Shown here: one piece after another, positions 26,742 to 33,940 of the stretch
Layout: each line of letters starts with the position of its first letter
Numbering within the stretch: the first letter of the stretch is position 1
Origin: Streptomyces sp. NBC_00554
GTDB lineage: Bacteria > Actinomycetota > Actinomycetes > Streptomycetales > Streptomycetaceae
Assembly (NCBI RefSeq): GCF_041431135.1
Contig: NZ_CP107799.1
Location: forward strand, 310,001 to 374,000
DNA: 64,000 nucleotides
Direction: 5' to 3'
The notes under the pieces: model-generated
Told to the model about the DNA's origin: nothing
Seen by the model: only the letters and a program-made list of their open reading frames with translations
The model's database searches: none
Made by a program: the position numbers and the translations under genes

Positions 26742-27308
26742 TCAGTAGGTTGATGCCACAGGCTTCGAGGAAGTCCCTCTCCGGTCGGTGCTCGGGCCGT
26801 GCAGCGAGCCAGCGGAGACCTTGCCGTAGATGGCGAGGTCCACCTTCATCTGAGTACGCAGCAGCGACAGTTGCTGTCGGGAGAGTTCGCTTCTCCATCG
26901 TTCGAGGTCGCCGAACTCGCGTCGATGAGCTTGGGCACAGAGGCTGGCTGGGAAGAGTTCATCGTCGGAGCAGCGTAGGTTCGCCTTCGCCTTGAGGTAG
27001 AGCTGACGGGTTTTGTCGGTCAGAACCATGCCGTTGCCATCGGTGTAGTACCAGTCGGTAACCCGCTCGAATAGGTCATGCCGTTCTGCCTCATTCATAG
27101 GCTCGGACCGGGTGGGAGAGGCGACTCTGAGTAGCGCCCAGAGAGCGGCGTACGCCTGGATGCGACGTTCGGAAGTCTTCAAGTCGAGTTGGCGGCGGTA
27201 GCTGTTGGCCAGGCGGGCACCGTAGACGGCCACGCATGCGGTCGCTATGCCGACAAGAAGGGTCGCTGCGGCGGTGATAGTCGCTGGGACGAAAAGGTTC
27301 GCTGCCAT
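26742..27308 (-). CDS. Single-pass membrane protein of unknown function
   Basis: 188 residues from ATG 27308. An N-terminal membrane segment 'LFVPATITAAATLLVGIATA' is followed by a cytosolic helical domain with 'SERRIQAYAALWALLRVASP' and 'WYYTDGNGMVLTDKTRQLYL'. The latter pattern is found in actinobacterial proteins of unknown function. The IS630 element inserted at the TA of its TAA stop codon: the gene now reads one extra Tyr and stops at a TGA supplied by the IS end. Upstream the frame stays open into an ISL3 end, which I exclude. Confidence 0.7.
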   Translation of the reverse strand: MAANLFVPATITAAATLLVGIATACVAVYGARLANSYRRQLDLKTSERRIQAYAALWALLRVASPTRSEPMNEAERHDLFERVTDWYYTDGNGMVLTDKTRQLYLKAKANLRCSDDELFPASLCAQAHRREFGDLERWRSELSRQQLSLLRTQMKVDLAIYGKVSAGSLHGPSTDRRGTSSKPVASTY

Positions 27309-27396
27309 GTTGGTCTTCTGTACTCGTGACGATGCCCGGCGACCAGTGCAACGCTCGTCTGTACAGCCCAATCGGGCCGAAGCCGTTCCCCGGTGC

Positions 27397-27436
27397 TGAC
27401 GCTCCGCAACCGCTCCCCAAGATCTGGGACAGAGCC
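27397..27436. mobile_element. Solo ISL3 right end
   Basis: TGACGCTCCGCAACCGCTCC followed by CCAAGATCTGGGACAGAGCC matches the right subterminal and terminal sequence of the complete ISL3 copy, and of the mini copy where that persists. No transposase sequence is attached. It is the right partner of the left end at 1850. Confidence 0.85.
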
Positions 27437-27444
27437 CAAATAGC
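27437..27444. repeat. 8-bp target-site duplication CAAATAGC, right copy
   Basis: Directly follows the ISL3 right end and is identical to 1842-1849. Confidence 0.85.
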
Positions 27445-27522
27445 GCCGCCCCAGCCACCTGTTGCATGTTGCGGCTGTCGGCGTACACCTTCAGTTGCTC
27501 CACGGCGTACGAGTGAACGTGC

Positions 27523-28068
27523 TCAGGGGTGAATGGGTTGACCGGGAGGCCGGGTGGGGTCGTAGTGGGTGCGGGCGAAGGTGTCGTTTGCGCTGTGGAC
27601 GGTGTCGGGTTGCGGCGGTGCCGGCCAGACGCTCAGAAGGTGCTCTTCGACAGCGGTGTCGCCTTCGTGTGTCTCGCCTTCATCGCGTCCGCGTGCCTGA
27701 ACGCGGACGCGGTACCAGCCTTCCCCGGCCGTGGCGAAGTTCCCGGCACTCTCTTCGACATCCCCGCCCCATCGGAATAGCCGAAGGATGCCACTCGTGC
27801 TGCAGATGCTCACGTCCACTACGGTCTCCCACTCCTGCCGGGGCAGGAGTGGTTCATCCGCGCACTGCTGAGTGGTCAGGCGTATCCAGCCGGTGTGCGT
27901 GCCCGCCAGCACCGTGAGGTGTTCTGGGCCCCCGGCTGCCAGACTGTTTCCCGCGAAGATCCGCCCGACCGTGTCGGTGTCGTCGTAGTCGTCGAGGAAG
28001 TCGTCGCCCTGCAGGTAGTACTGCTTATAGGAGACGAACATGCGATCTGAAGTCCACGTCGTGTAGCG
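27523..28068 (-). CDS. Hypothetical protein
   Basis: About 181 residues from ATG 28068 ('MRYTTWTSDRMFVSYKQYYL'). An ATG at 28095 would add nine residues. It is acidic and soluble, with paired motifs 'DDFLDDYDDTDTVGRIFAGN' and 'LTVLAGTHTGWIRLTTQQ' and a beta-rich middle ending 'GEGWYRVRVQARGRDEGET'. This beta pattern resembles proteins with a single beta-sandwich of unknown function linked to polymorphic-toxin regions, but I cannot name a family. It is the first gene on the native side of the ISL3-bounded region. Confidence 0.6.
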   Translation of the reverse strand, partial: RYTTWTSDRMFVSYKQYYLQGDDFLDDYDDTDTVGRIFAGNSLAAGGPEHLTVLAGTHTGWIRLTTQQCADEPLLPRQEWETVVDVSICSTSGILRLFRWGGDVEESAGNFATAGEGWYRVRVQARGRDEGETHEGDTAVEEHLLSVWPAPPQPDTVHSANDTFARTHYDPTRPPGQPIHP

Positions 28069-28446
28069 CATCCACCGGATCATGCCCTGCCCCACTGACA
28101 GCGCTGGAAGAGCGCCGCACCCTGCTTGGTGCCCTTGGGTGGTTCATCTCCGAGTGAAGTCACGGCTGGTCTGACGATCCTCCGCATCGACGGGCAGCGT
28201 GTCCCCGTTGGGCTCGACGAGACCCACAAGGGCGCCTGGCTGGGTGGCACGGTGCAACTGAACGACCGCCAACTCAGCTCTGCTGCACGGTCGTTACGGA
28301 CTCCACCGCTCAGCCATCAGCCAACCAAGACCCTGCACCTGAAATGTGAAACAGGCACCGAGCCATTCCTCTCCGCCATACCCGGAGAAGACACCGCGAC
28401 ATTCAACTGTGGCCTTCAACGCGAGCTGGCACCATCGTGGTCTTCG
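28069..28446. other. Gap without a supported gene
   Basis: About 380 bp. A long plus-strand frame crosses it but runs antisense through two clear minus-strand genes further on and shows no motif. Nothing else is seen. Confidence 0.35.
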
Positions 28447-29262
28447 TCATCGTGCGAGCTCATCGCAAACCTCGGCGGCAAGCCTGTCGGCGTCATCGAG
28501 GGCCGCAGCGAGAGTGGCCGGGGTGGTGCCGAGCGCGGAAAGCAGCGTGTGAGCCCGTTCGACAAAGTCCGCAGGGGCGACGGCGAGTTCTCCCGCGGCT
28601 CGCACCGCTCCCTTTTCGTTAAGCACCCAACACCTTTCATGAGCGTGGAGGGCATGTACGAGGAGTCCGACCGCGCGGAAGAGACAACCGGCGACATGGA
28701 AGGCATCACCGCGGGCTGCCCCTTTGCGGGCGACGGCCAGGATGAACGGCGCCTCCCATTGCGCGTTGCCGATGAGCGCTTCGCGCAGCCGTGCCGGATA
28801 CAGACGAGTCTGCTCCTGCAGGGTTTGAAGCTCGCCGCTGGGGTCGGCGAGGACGCGCCCAAGTGCCACCTCACCGGCATAGGCGTGGGAGTACACCCCC
28901 AGAGGGTGGCCGGGCTGGGCACCGACCTCGAAGTGCCCGCCCTGGCACTGTTGCCAGATGCGGTGCACCCGGTCCAGGTCGCGGTAGATCCAGTCGACGC
29001 GATGGCCATCGATGGTCAACCAGGCACCACCGTCCACCCACGGTCCCCAGCCGCCTGGCTCGGTTACTTCCACCGGCCCGCCCGTCAGCTCGGCTGCCAG
29101 CAGGCGCAGAGCAGCAGTATCCAGCGGCGCCCGGTAGTACAAGCCCAGATCGAAGTCGGAATCGGGACCGTGCGTTCCCCTTGCCCGGCTGCCTCCCAGG
29201 CACACACCAACGACACCGCTGACATCGGCCAGCCGATTCGCGATCTCCACGAGGCGATCCAC
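28447..29262 (-). CDS. Nucleotidyltransferase-domain protein
   Basis: About 271 residues from GTG 29262; the frame is open further upstream without a ribosome site. The polymerase-beta-like motif 'GVCLGGSRARGTHGPDSDFD' (G-S-x10-12-D-x-D with D in 'SDFDLGLYY') identifies the fold, and a third acidic residue could be in 'RVDWIYRDLD'. A helical C-terminal half follows ('FILAVARKGAARGDAFHVAG'). Relatives adenylylate antibiotics or act as antitoxin-like MNT proteins; this size fits the DUF4037-like streptomycete group. Substrate unknown. No HEPN partner gene is adjacent. Confidence 0.75.
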   Translation of the reverse strand: MDRLVEIANRLADVSGVVGVCLGGSRARGTHGPDSDFDLGLYYRAPLDTAALRLLAAELTGGPVEVTEPGGWGPWVDGGAWLTIDGHRVDWIYRDLDRVHRIWQQCQGGHFEVGAQPGHPLGVYSHAYAGEVALGRVLADPSGELQTLQEQTRLYPARLREALIGNAQWEAPFILAVARKGAARGDAFHVAGCLFRAVGLLVHALHAHERCWVLNEKGAVRAAGELAVAPADFVERAHTLLSALGTTPATLAAALDDADRLAAEVCDELAR

Positions 29263-29463
29263 GAGCCACAGTCTGCAGAGGCAGATCGCCACCCGCGACC
29301 GAATTACCTGGCACCCGCGCCCAACCCGGAGAACCGGCCCACGCAGCTGCGCGTCGGCGTAACAGCCGGCGCTCTGTCTGTCGACTCGAGTGTCGGCAGA
29401 CGGACACTCCGCCATGAAGGCCGTGGTTTTCCTGAGTGGCGGGAGGACCAGTCTCGACCTGAG

Positions 29464-30312
29464 TTACGTGCCGGCGTTCGCCTGGGCCTGCTTCGGCTCG
29501 GCGGCCATGGCCCTCAGCGTCTCGAAGGCAGCCGCCGTCGGGCTGGCCGGTTCGGCTTGGTAGACCACCAGTTGCTGATGCGGGGCGCCATTGACCGTGA
29601 AGGCCGCGAAGTCGATGTGCAGGTCGCCGACTTCGGGATGCTTGAGGTGCTTGCCTTCCTGGGACTTGCTCTTGACGTCGTGCAGCTGCCAGATCCCGAC
29701 GAACTCCTCGCTGTCCGTGGACAGTTCGGCGACCACCGCGGCGATACGGGCCGATTCGGGATCGTGGCCGAAGGCGGCCCTGAGTTCGGCGACGCAGGAA
29801 TGCGCCGCTCGCTCCCATTCCTGGTAGAACTCGCGCCCCGCCGGATCGACGAACACGTTGCGGGCGAGGTTGTCGAACCCGTCGAATCCGCTGTGGAGCG
29901 CCGTGGCAAGGGAGTTGCCCGCCAGGATGTCGAGGGCCGGGCCGAGGACGAAGGCCGGGGTGTGCTCCCAGCCGTCCATCAGCTGCAACAACTGCGGGCT
30001 GACCTCCGCCTCACCCCAGTCGTGCGGGCGCTGCGAGGGCGTGAGGCAGAGGCGGTTCAGGTGGTCGGTGGCCTCCGCGTCCAACTTCAGCGCCTGTGCC
30101 ACGGCCTCCAGCACTTGGGAGGACGGGCTGTTCTCGCGCCCCTGCTCCAGCCTGATGTAGTAGTCGGAGCTGACTCCGGCGAGCATCGCGACTTCTTCCC
30201 TGCGCAGTCCGGGCACGCGGCGTCGGCCGTATTCGGGCAGACCGACGTCCTGGGGCTTGAGGGCCTCGCGGCGGGCCCGGAGGAAATCTCCCAAAGGGGT
30301 CCCATTGCTCAT
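29464..30312 (-). CDS. XRE family regulator with MmyB-like ligand domain
   Basis: 282 residues. The N-terminal helix-turn-helix has the 'RRRVPGLRREEVAMLAGVSS' and 'YYIRLEQGRENSPSSQVLEA' hallmarks of the MmyB-like XRE group common in Streptomyces. A PAS-like ligand-binding domain follows ('GWEHTPAFVLGPALDILAGN', 'FDNLARNVFVDPAGREFYQE', 'HPEVGDLHIDFAAFTVNGAP'). It is divergent from a second member at 30512 across a 199-bp region. In other loci such regulators sit next to SDR or oxidoreductase genes; here the SDR gene is 1.7 kb away. Confidence 0.9.
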   Translation of the reverse strand: MSNGTPLGDFLRARREALKPQDVGLPEYGRRRVPGLRREEVAMLAGVSSDYYIRLEQGRENSPSSQVLEAVAQALKLDAEATDHLNRLCLTPSQRPHDWGEAEVSPQLLQLMDGWEHTPAFVLGPALDILAGNSLATALHSGFDGFDNLARNVFVDPAGREFYQEWERAAHSCVAELRAAFGHDPESARIAAVVAELSTDSEEFVGIWQLHDVKSKSQEGKHLKHPEVGDLHIDFAAFTVNGAPHQQLVVYQAEPASPTAAAFETLRAMAAEPKQAQANAGT

Positions 30313-30511
30313 GCGGCAAGACTAGATGCTTTTCGGCCGACGAGAAGGGCCGGTCGTGGACAAATGCACCAGGTGCCACTCGCTTCACACAGAGTGATGC
30401 GCCGTCGCCGCCAGCCGGTCACCTGCGCCACCCAGGGAGCCGTAATCCTGGGTGCAATGCACCCACCGTCGGCAGAACTTTTCGGGGCGTTTTCCGCCTA
30501 GCCTCGGCAGC

Positions 30512-31387
30512 ATGGACGATGACACGCGCCTTGACTCGGTTGAAGGGCTGGGTCAGTTCCTGCGCTCCCGCAGGGAACGCCTCAGCCCCATGGCAGCCGG
30601 GCTGCCCAGCGCTGGCCGCCGAAGGGTGCCCGGCTTGCGGCGTGACGAGGTGGCGGCGCTCGCCGGTGTCAGCCTGAGCTACTACAGCCGGCTCGAGCAG
30701 GGCCGGGAACTCAGCCCCTCACTCCGGGTGCTGGAGGGCATGGCCCGTGTGCTGCAACTCGGGGATGAGGAGAGGCGGCAGCTCTTCCGGCTGGCCCAGC
30801 CCGCAGGACGCCGTACGAAGTCGCCCTTCCGGGTCGAGCGTGTCCGCCCGCACCTGCGGCAACTGATCGAAAGCTGGACCAGGACGCCCGCCTTCATCAT
30901 CGGGCACGCCCAGGACCTGCTGGCGACCAACGCGTTGACCGATGCCCTCTACCGTGACTTCGCGCAGCACGACAACGTGCTGCGCATGCTCTTCCTGGAC
31001 CCCGCGGCGAAGACCTTCTACCGGAACGCGGAGCGGGCCAAGCATCGTGCGGTCGCCGACCTTCAGCAGACCGCCGCGAGCACCCCCGAGGATCCCCGCA
31101 TCCTGCAGCTCGTCGGCGAACTGTCGGTGCGCAGCGGCGAGTTCCGCTCCCTGTGGGCACGCGAGTACACCCGGGTCCCGCCCTACGACGTCAAGCAGAT
31201 GTACCACTCCAGCGTGGGAGACCTGGAGTTGCGGCATGAGGCCCTCAACATCCGCAGCGCTCCGGGACAGCAGCTCGTGATCCTTCAGGCCGAGCCGGGC
31301 TCGCCCTCCGCGGACGGCCTGGCGCTGCTGGGCTGCATCAGCGCACCCGAAGTACCTCACCAGCAGGACCCCGCCCACGGCGCCTGA
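30512..31387 (+). CDS. Second MmyB-like XRE family regulator
   Basis: 291 residues from ATG 30512. The same architecture as the divergent neighbour: 'RRRVPGLRRDEVAALAGVSL' and 'YYSRLEQGRELSPSLRVLEG' in the HTH, then 'IESWTRTPAFIIGHAQDLLA' and 'HSSVGDLELRHEALNIRSAP' in the ligand domain. The two proteins are related but clearly diverged, so not a recent duplication. The gene converges with the MarR gene with only 26 bp between. Confidence 0.9.
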   Translation: MDDDTRLDSVEGLGQFLRSRRERLSPMAAGLPSAGRRRVPGLRRDEVAALAGVSLSYYSRLEQGRELSPSLRVLEGMARVLQLGDEERRQLFRLAQPAGRRTKSPFRVERVRPHLRQLIESWTRTPAFIIGHAQDLLATNALTDALYRDFAQHDNVLRMLFLDPAAKTFYRNAERAKHRAVADLQQTAASTPEDPRILQLVGELSVRSGEFRSLWAREYTRVPPYDVKQMYHSSVGDLELRHEALNIRSAPGQQLVILQAEPGSPSADGLALLGCISAPEVPHQQDPAHGA

Positions 31388-31413
31388 GCGCGCGGAGAAC
31401 AACCGGCCGCCGT

Positions 31414-31878
31414 TTACCGCGCATTTCTCTCGACGGCATCCAGAATTCGGTCCATAAGGTCACCGAAAAGATGTGCCTCGTCGGCTGTCAGCGGATCGAA
31501 AACAAGTTTCCGCACGTATTCCGCGTGTTTGGGTACGGCGGCATCGATCGCTTCCCGGCCCTTTTCCGTGAGCCGCACCATGGAGCCGCGGGCATCATCG
31601 GCACAGGCCTCGCGCGTGACGAGTCCCCGCTTCTCCATGCGGCTGATCTGGTGGGACAGACGGCTGCGTTCCCAGCCGACCTCGACTCCGAGATCCCTCG
31701 CCCGCAGCAGGCCGTCGGCGGACTCGGACAACGGCGCCAGGAGGGCGTAGTCCGCCGCCGAAAGGCCGGAATCCTGATGCAACTGCTGATCCTGGACCCG
31801 CTGGAGCTCGCGGCGCAGCCTCCGGTACTTCGCCCAGACATCGGCTTGGTGCGGGGTGAGCCATCGCGGTTCGGACAT
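31414..31878 (-). CDS. MarR family transcriptional regulator
   Basis: 154 residues from ATG 31878; the much longer open frame upstream is antisense to the SDR gene. The winged helix reads 'DSGLSAADYALLAPLSESAD', 'LGVEVGWERSRLSHQISRME' and 'KRGLVTREACADDARGSMVR' with the wing 'LTEKGREAIDAA'. It faces the SDR gene at 32050 across a region with the palindrome TGACATGTCA. It probably represses that gene and itself and responds to a small aromatic or reactive compound. Confidence 0.92.
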   Translation of the reverse strand: MSEPRWLTPHQADVWAKYRRLRRELQRVQDQQLHQDSGLSAADYALLAPLSESADGLLRARDLGVEVGWERSRLSHQISRMEKRGLVTREACADDARGSMVRLTEKGREAIDAAVPKHAEYVRKLVFDPLTADEAHLFGDLMDRILDAVERNAR

Positions 31879-31899
31879 GCCCTCACCGTACCAGTTTGT

Positions 31900-31909
31900 T
31901 GACATGTCA
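31900..31909. promoter_or_regulatory. Probable MarR operator TGACATGTCA
   Basis: A perfect 10-bp palindrome 22 bp upstream of the MarR start, in the spacer shared with the SDR gene. Confidence 0.45.
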
Positions 31910-32049
31910 CTGATCTTCTGGGCCTCCCCTCTTCGTGGGTGCGGGACTCCCAGGAAAACCGCAGCCTTCATAGCGCTGTAGCCGGCGGACACACTCGAAT
32001 ACGTCAACAGGAAATCCCCGAAAAGGGGAAGCGACGAAAGAGGTTTCCC

Positions 32050-32889
32050 ATGGCTACGTGGTTTGTCACCGGCGCCTCCCGCGGAATCGGTGCGGAAATC
32101 GCCCACGCCGCCCTGGCAGGCGGTAACAATGTCGTGGTCGCCGTACGGAATCCGGAGCGCGTGCCGGACGATCTGAAGAACTCCGGCAAGGTCTTCGCGG
32201 TCGCCCTGGACGTCACGGACAACGACAGCACCCCGCAGGCGGTCGAGGCCGCCGTGGACCGGTTCGGCGGCATCGACGTCCTGGTCAACAACGCCGGCCG
32301 CGGCTTGCTCGGCGCGTTGGAGGAGATCACCGACGCGGAGGCCCGGTCGCTGTTCGACCTCAATGTCTTCGGCCTGATCAACGTCACCCGTGCCGTACTG
32401 CCCGTCATGCGCAAGCAGGGGTCCGGCAGGCTGGTGCACATCGGCTCCCGCTCGGGCTTCGAGGGCGAGCCCGGCGTCAGCCTGTACTCCGCGTCGAAGT
32501 TCGCGGTCGCCGGCATCAGTGAAGCTCTCTCCGCCGAAATGGCGCCGTTCGGTGTCCAGTCGATGGTGGTCGAACCGGGCGTCTTCCGCACCGACTTCCT
32601 CGACGCCAGCTCTCTGTCGGTCGCCGCGAACCGCATCGCCGACTACGACGACACCCCCGCCCACGTGACGCTGGACTGGATCGACCGGGCCAACCACGCC
32701 CAGCTCGGCGACCCCGTCAAGGGCGCCGCCCTCATCGTCGAGGTGGCGTCCACCGACAAGCTGCCCACGCATCTCTACCTCGGGCGCGACACCCTGGAGC
32801 GGCTCGAGGTCAAGTACCAGCAGGTGCAGGACGACCTCGCCCCGTGGCGCGAGAAGTCCGCCGCCACCGCGCACAGCGACGTCGCCTGA
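32050..32889 (+). CDS. Short-chain dehydrogenase/reductase
   Basis: 279 residues from ATG 32050, with AAAGAGG in front; the open frame upstream is non-coding leader. Rossmann motif T-G-A-S-R-G-I-G in 'WFVTGASRGIGAEIA', 'LVNNAGRG', the catalytic Ser in 'HIGSRSGFEGEPG', and Tyr/Lys in 'LYSASKFAVAG' are all present, followed by 'VVEPGVFRTDF'. The Arg after the glycine motif and 'AVRNPERV' suggest NADP(H). It is likely controlled by the divergent MarR regulator. Substrate unknown. Confidence 0.9.
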   Translation: MATWFVTGASRGIGAEIAHAALAGGNNVVVAVRNPERVPDDLKNSGKVFAVALDVTDNDSTPQAVEAAVDRFGGIDVLVNNAGRGLLGALEEITDAEARSLFDLNVFGLINVTRAVLPVMRKQGSGRLVHIGSRSGFEGEPGVSLYSASKFAVAGISEALSAEMAPFGVQSMVVEPGVFRTDFLDASSLSVAANRIADYDDTPAHVTLDWIDRANHAQLGDPVKGAALIVEVASTDKLPTHLYLGRDTLERLEVKYQQVQDDLAPWREKSAATAHSDVA

Positions 32890-32934
32890 CGCACCGCCAG
32901 TAACCGTTCCCAGCAAAGAGATTGAGGTTTTGTG

Positions 32935-33234
32935 ATGTCTGCTGCTCTGCTCACCGGTACTCCCCTTGCCGGACGTGTCGCTGTCGTCTCCGGCGCCTCC
33001 AGCGGCATGGGTGCTGTCACCGCCGAACGCCTCGCCGAACTCGGCGCCACCGTGGTCGTACTGGCCCGGCCCGGCCGTACCCCCGACAAGGCGGGTGCCC
33101 TGGAGCTGTACACAGTGTTGCGGGCCGTCTCTCCCGATTTCCATGCGGTGATCCACTGGCGGGCGGCCGACGGCGGTCTCGTCACCACGTACTCCCTGAT
33201 GCAGCAGCTGGGAGCCCCGCCTGGTGGCCGATGA
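32935..33234 (+). pseudogene. SDR N-terminal fragment fused to a SnoaL-like tail
   Basis: The first 45 residues are an SDR start ('RVAVVSGASSGMGAVTAERL', 'ATVVVLARPGR'). From about residue 50 the sequence 'DFHAVIHWRAADGGLVTTYS' looks like the core strand pair of an NTF2/SnoaL-like domain, then a TGA. Both parts are incomplete, so an internal deletion has joined two genes. It has an ATG and GAGG-like site and may be translated, but no function is expected. Confidence 0.6.
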
Positions 33235-33268
33235 GTGGCTGGCCGAGGAGCCGTCTAAGCTCCCGGCC

Positions 33269-33940
33269 ATGCGCGTATTGGTCTTGGAGGACGACCCCGA
33301 CCTGGGGCCCGTCGTCGCTGCTCAGCTGCGTGGTGCGGGGTTCGCGGTGGACCTCGCGCGGACGCTGGCCGAAGCGGATCTCAAGCTCTCCGTCAACAGC
33401 TACGACTGTGTCGTGGCCGACCGCTCGGTTCCGGACGGTGACTCGCTCACGCTCCTCGCGGCACATCGGCGGAACGGATCGGCGCTGCCCTTTCTGCTGC
33501 TGACGGCGCTGGACGCGGTGAGCGACCGGGTGGCCGGCTTCGAACACGGGGCGGACGACTATCTGGTCAAGCCCTTCGCCTTCGCCGAACTGGTCGTACG
33601 GGTACGTGCGTTGTGCCGCAGGGAGCAGCCCGCGCGGCTGCCGGTGCTGCGGGCGGGTGATCTGGAGGTCGATCTGCCACGGCGCCGTGTGTCCAGGGCC
33701 GGGGTGCTGCTCAGCCTGTCGGCCAAGGAGTTCGCGGTCCTTGAGCTGCTGATGCTGCGCGCGGGCGAGGTGGTGACACGCACCGAGCTGATCGAGAGCT
33801 GCTGGGACGAGGCGAGTGAGCCGATGTCCAACGTGGTGGACGTCCTGATCGGCCAGCTGCGACGGCGGCTCGGGCCGCCCGATCCGATCGGGACGGTGCG
33901 CGGCGTCGGCTACCGGCTGGGCGACGAGGCGCAGGCGTGA
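33269..33940 (+). CDS. OmpR-type response regulator
   Basis: 223 residues from ATG 33269 ('MRVLVLEDDPDLGPVVAAQL'). The receiver has the acidic pair 'EDD', the phospho-acceptor Asp in 'CVVADRSVPDG', Thr in 'LLLTALD' and Lys in 'DDYLVKPF'. The C-terminal winged helix reads 'LLSLSAKEFAVLELLMLRAG' and 'NVVDVLIGQLRRRLGPPDPI', 'GVGYRLG'. The stop overlaps the kinase start (GTGA), so kinase and regulator are coupled; the kinase overlaps the GH9 gene in turn. Together they suggest control of polysaccharide use. Confidence 0.93.
   Translation: MRVLVLEDDPDLGPVVAAQLRGAGFAVDLARTLAEADLKLSVNSYDCVVADRSVPDGDSLTLLAAHRRNGSALPFLLLTALDAVSDRVAGFEHGADDYLVKPFAFAELVVRVRALCRREQPARLPVLRAGDLEVDLPRRRVSRAGVLLSLSAKEFAVLELLMLRAGEVVTRTELIESCWDEASEPMSNVVDVLIGQLRRRLGPPDPIGTVRGVGYRLGDEAQA

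Larger units (their letters stand above)
10860..26745 (+). mobile_element. IS630-family element, interrupted by a 14.7-kb insertion
   Basis: The left end CTGACCTTCAAAGCGTGG and the right end, inward CTGACCTTGAATGCGTGA, are inverted repeats. Each is flanked by TA (10858-10859 and 26746-26747), the standard IS630 duplication. Own sequence is 10860-11717 plus 26453-26745, together 1151 bp, a normal IS630 length. The second transposase frame stops at 'IVLVWDN' on the left and resumes 'LNVHLAAG' on the right, so joining the halves restores the DDE gene exactly. The right flank is the stop codon of a membrane protein gene. Confidence 0.9.
1850..27436. mobile_element. 25.6-kb region bounded by ISL3-type ends and an 8-bp duplication
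   Basis: The left border reads GGCTCTGGCACAGATCTTGG. The right border, read inward on the other strand, is GGCTCTGTCCCAGATCTTGG, so the 27-bp terminal repeats differ at two positions only. The outer bases are flanked by perfect CAAATAGC copies. Inside are the TPR-CHAT locus, a complete ISL3 (8942-10765), a small membrane protein gene and the IS630/IS110/ISAs1 nest. Either this is a composite unit mobilised by ISL3 ends, or one ISL3 insertion that expanded by later insertion and recombination. The ends and repeat are seen; the mechanism is inferred. Confidence 0.75.

Noticed and set aside
28126..30501. A 791-codon plus-strand open frame
   Set aside because: It runs antisense through a clear nucleotidyltransferase gene and an XRE regulator and has no motif.
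31879..33270. Extended frame upstream of the MarR start
   Set aside because: It is antisense to the SDR gene and its fragment; the MarR domain begins at 31878 with ATG.
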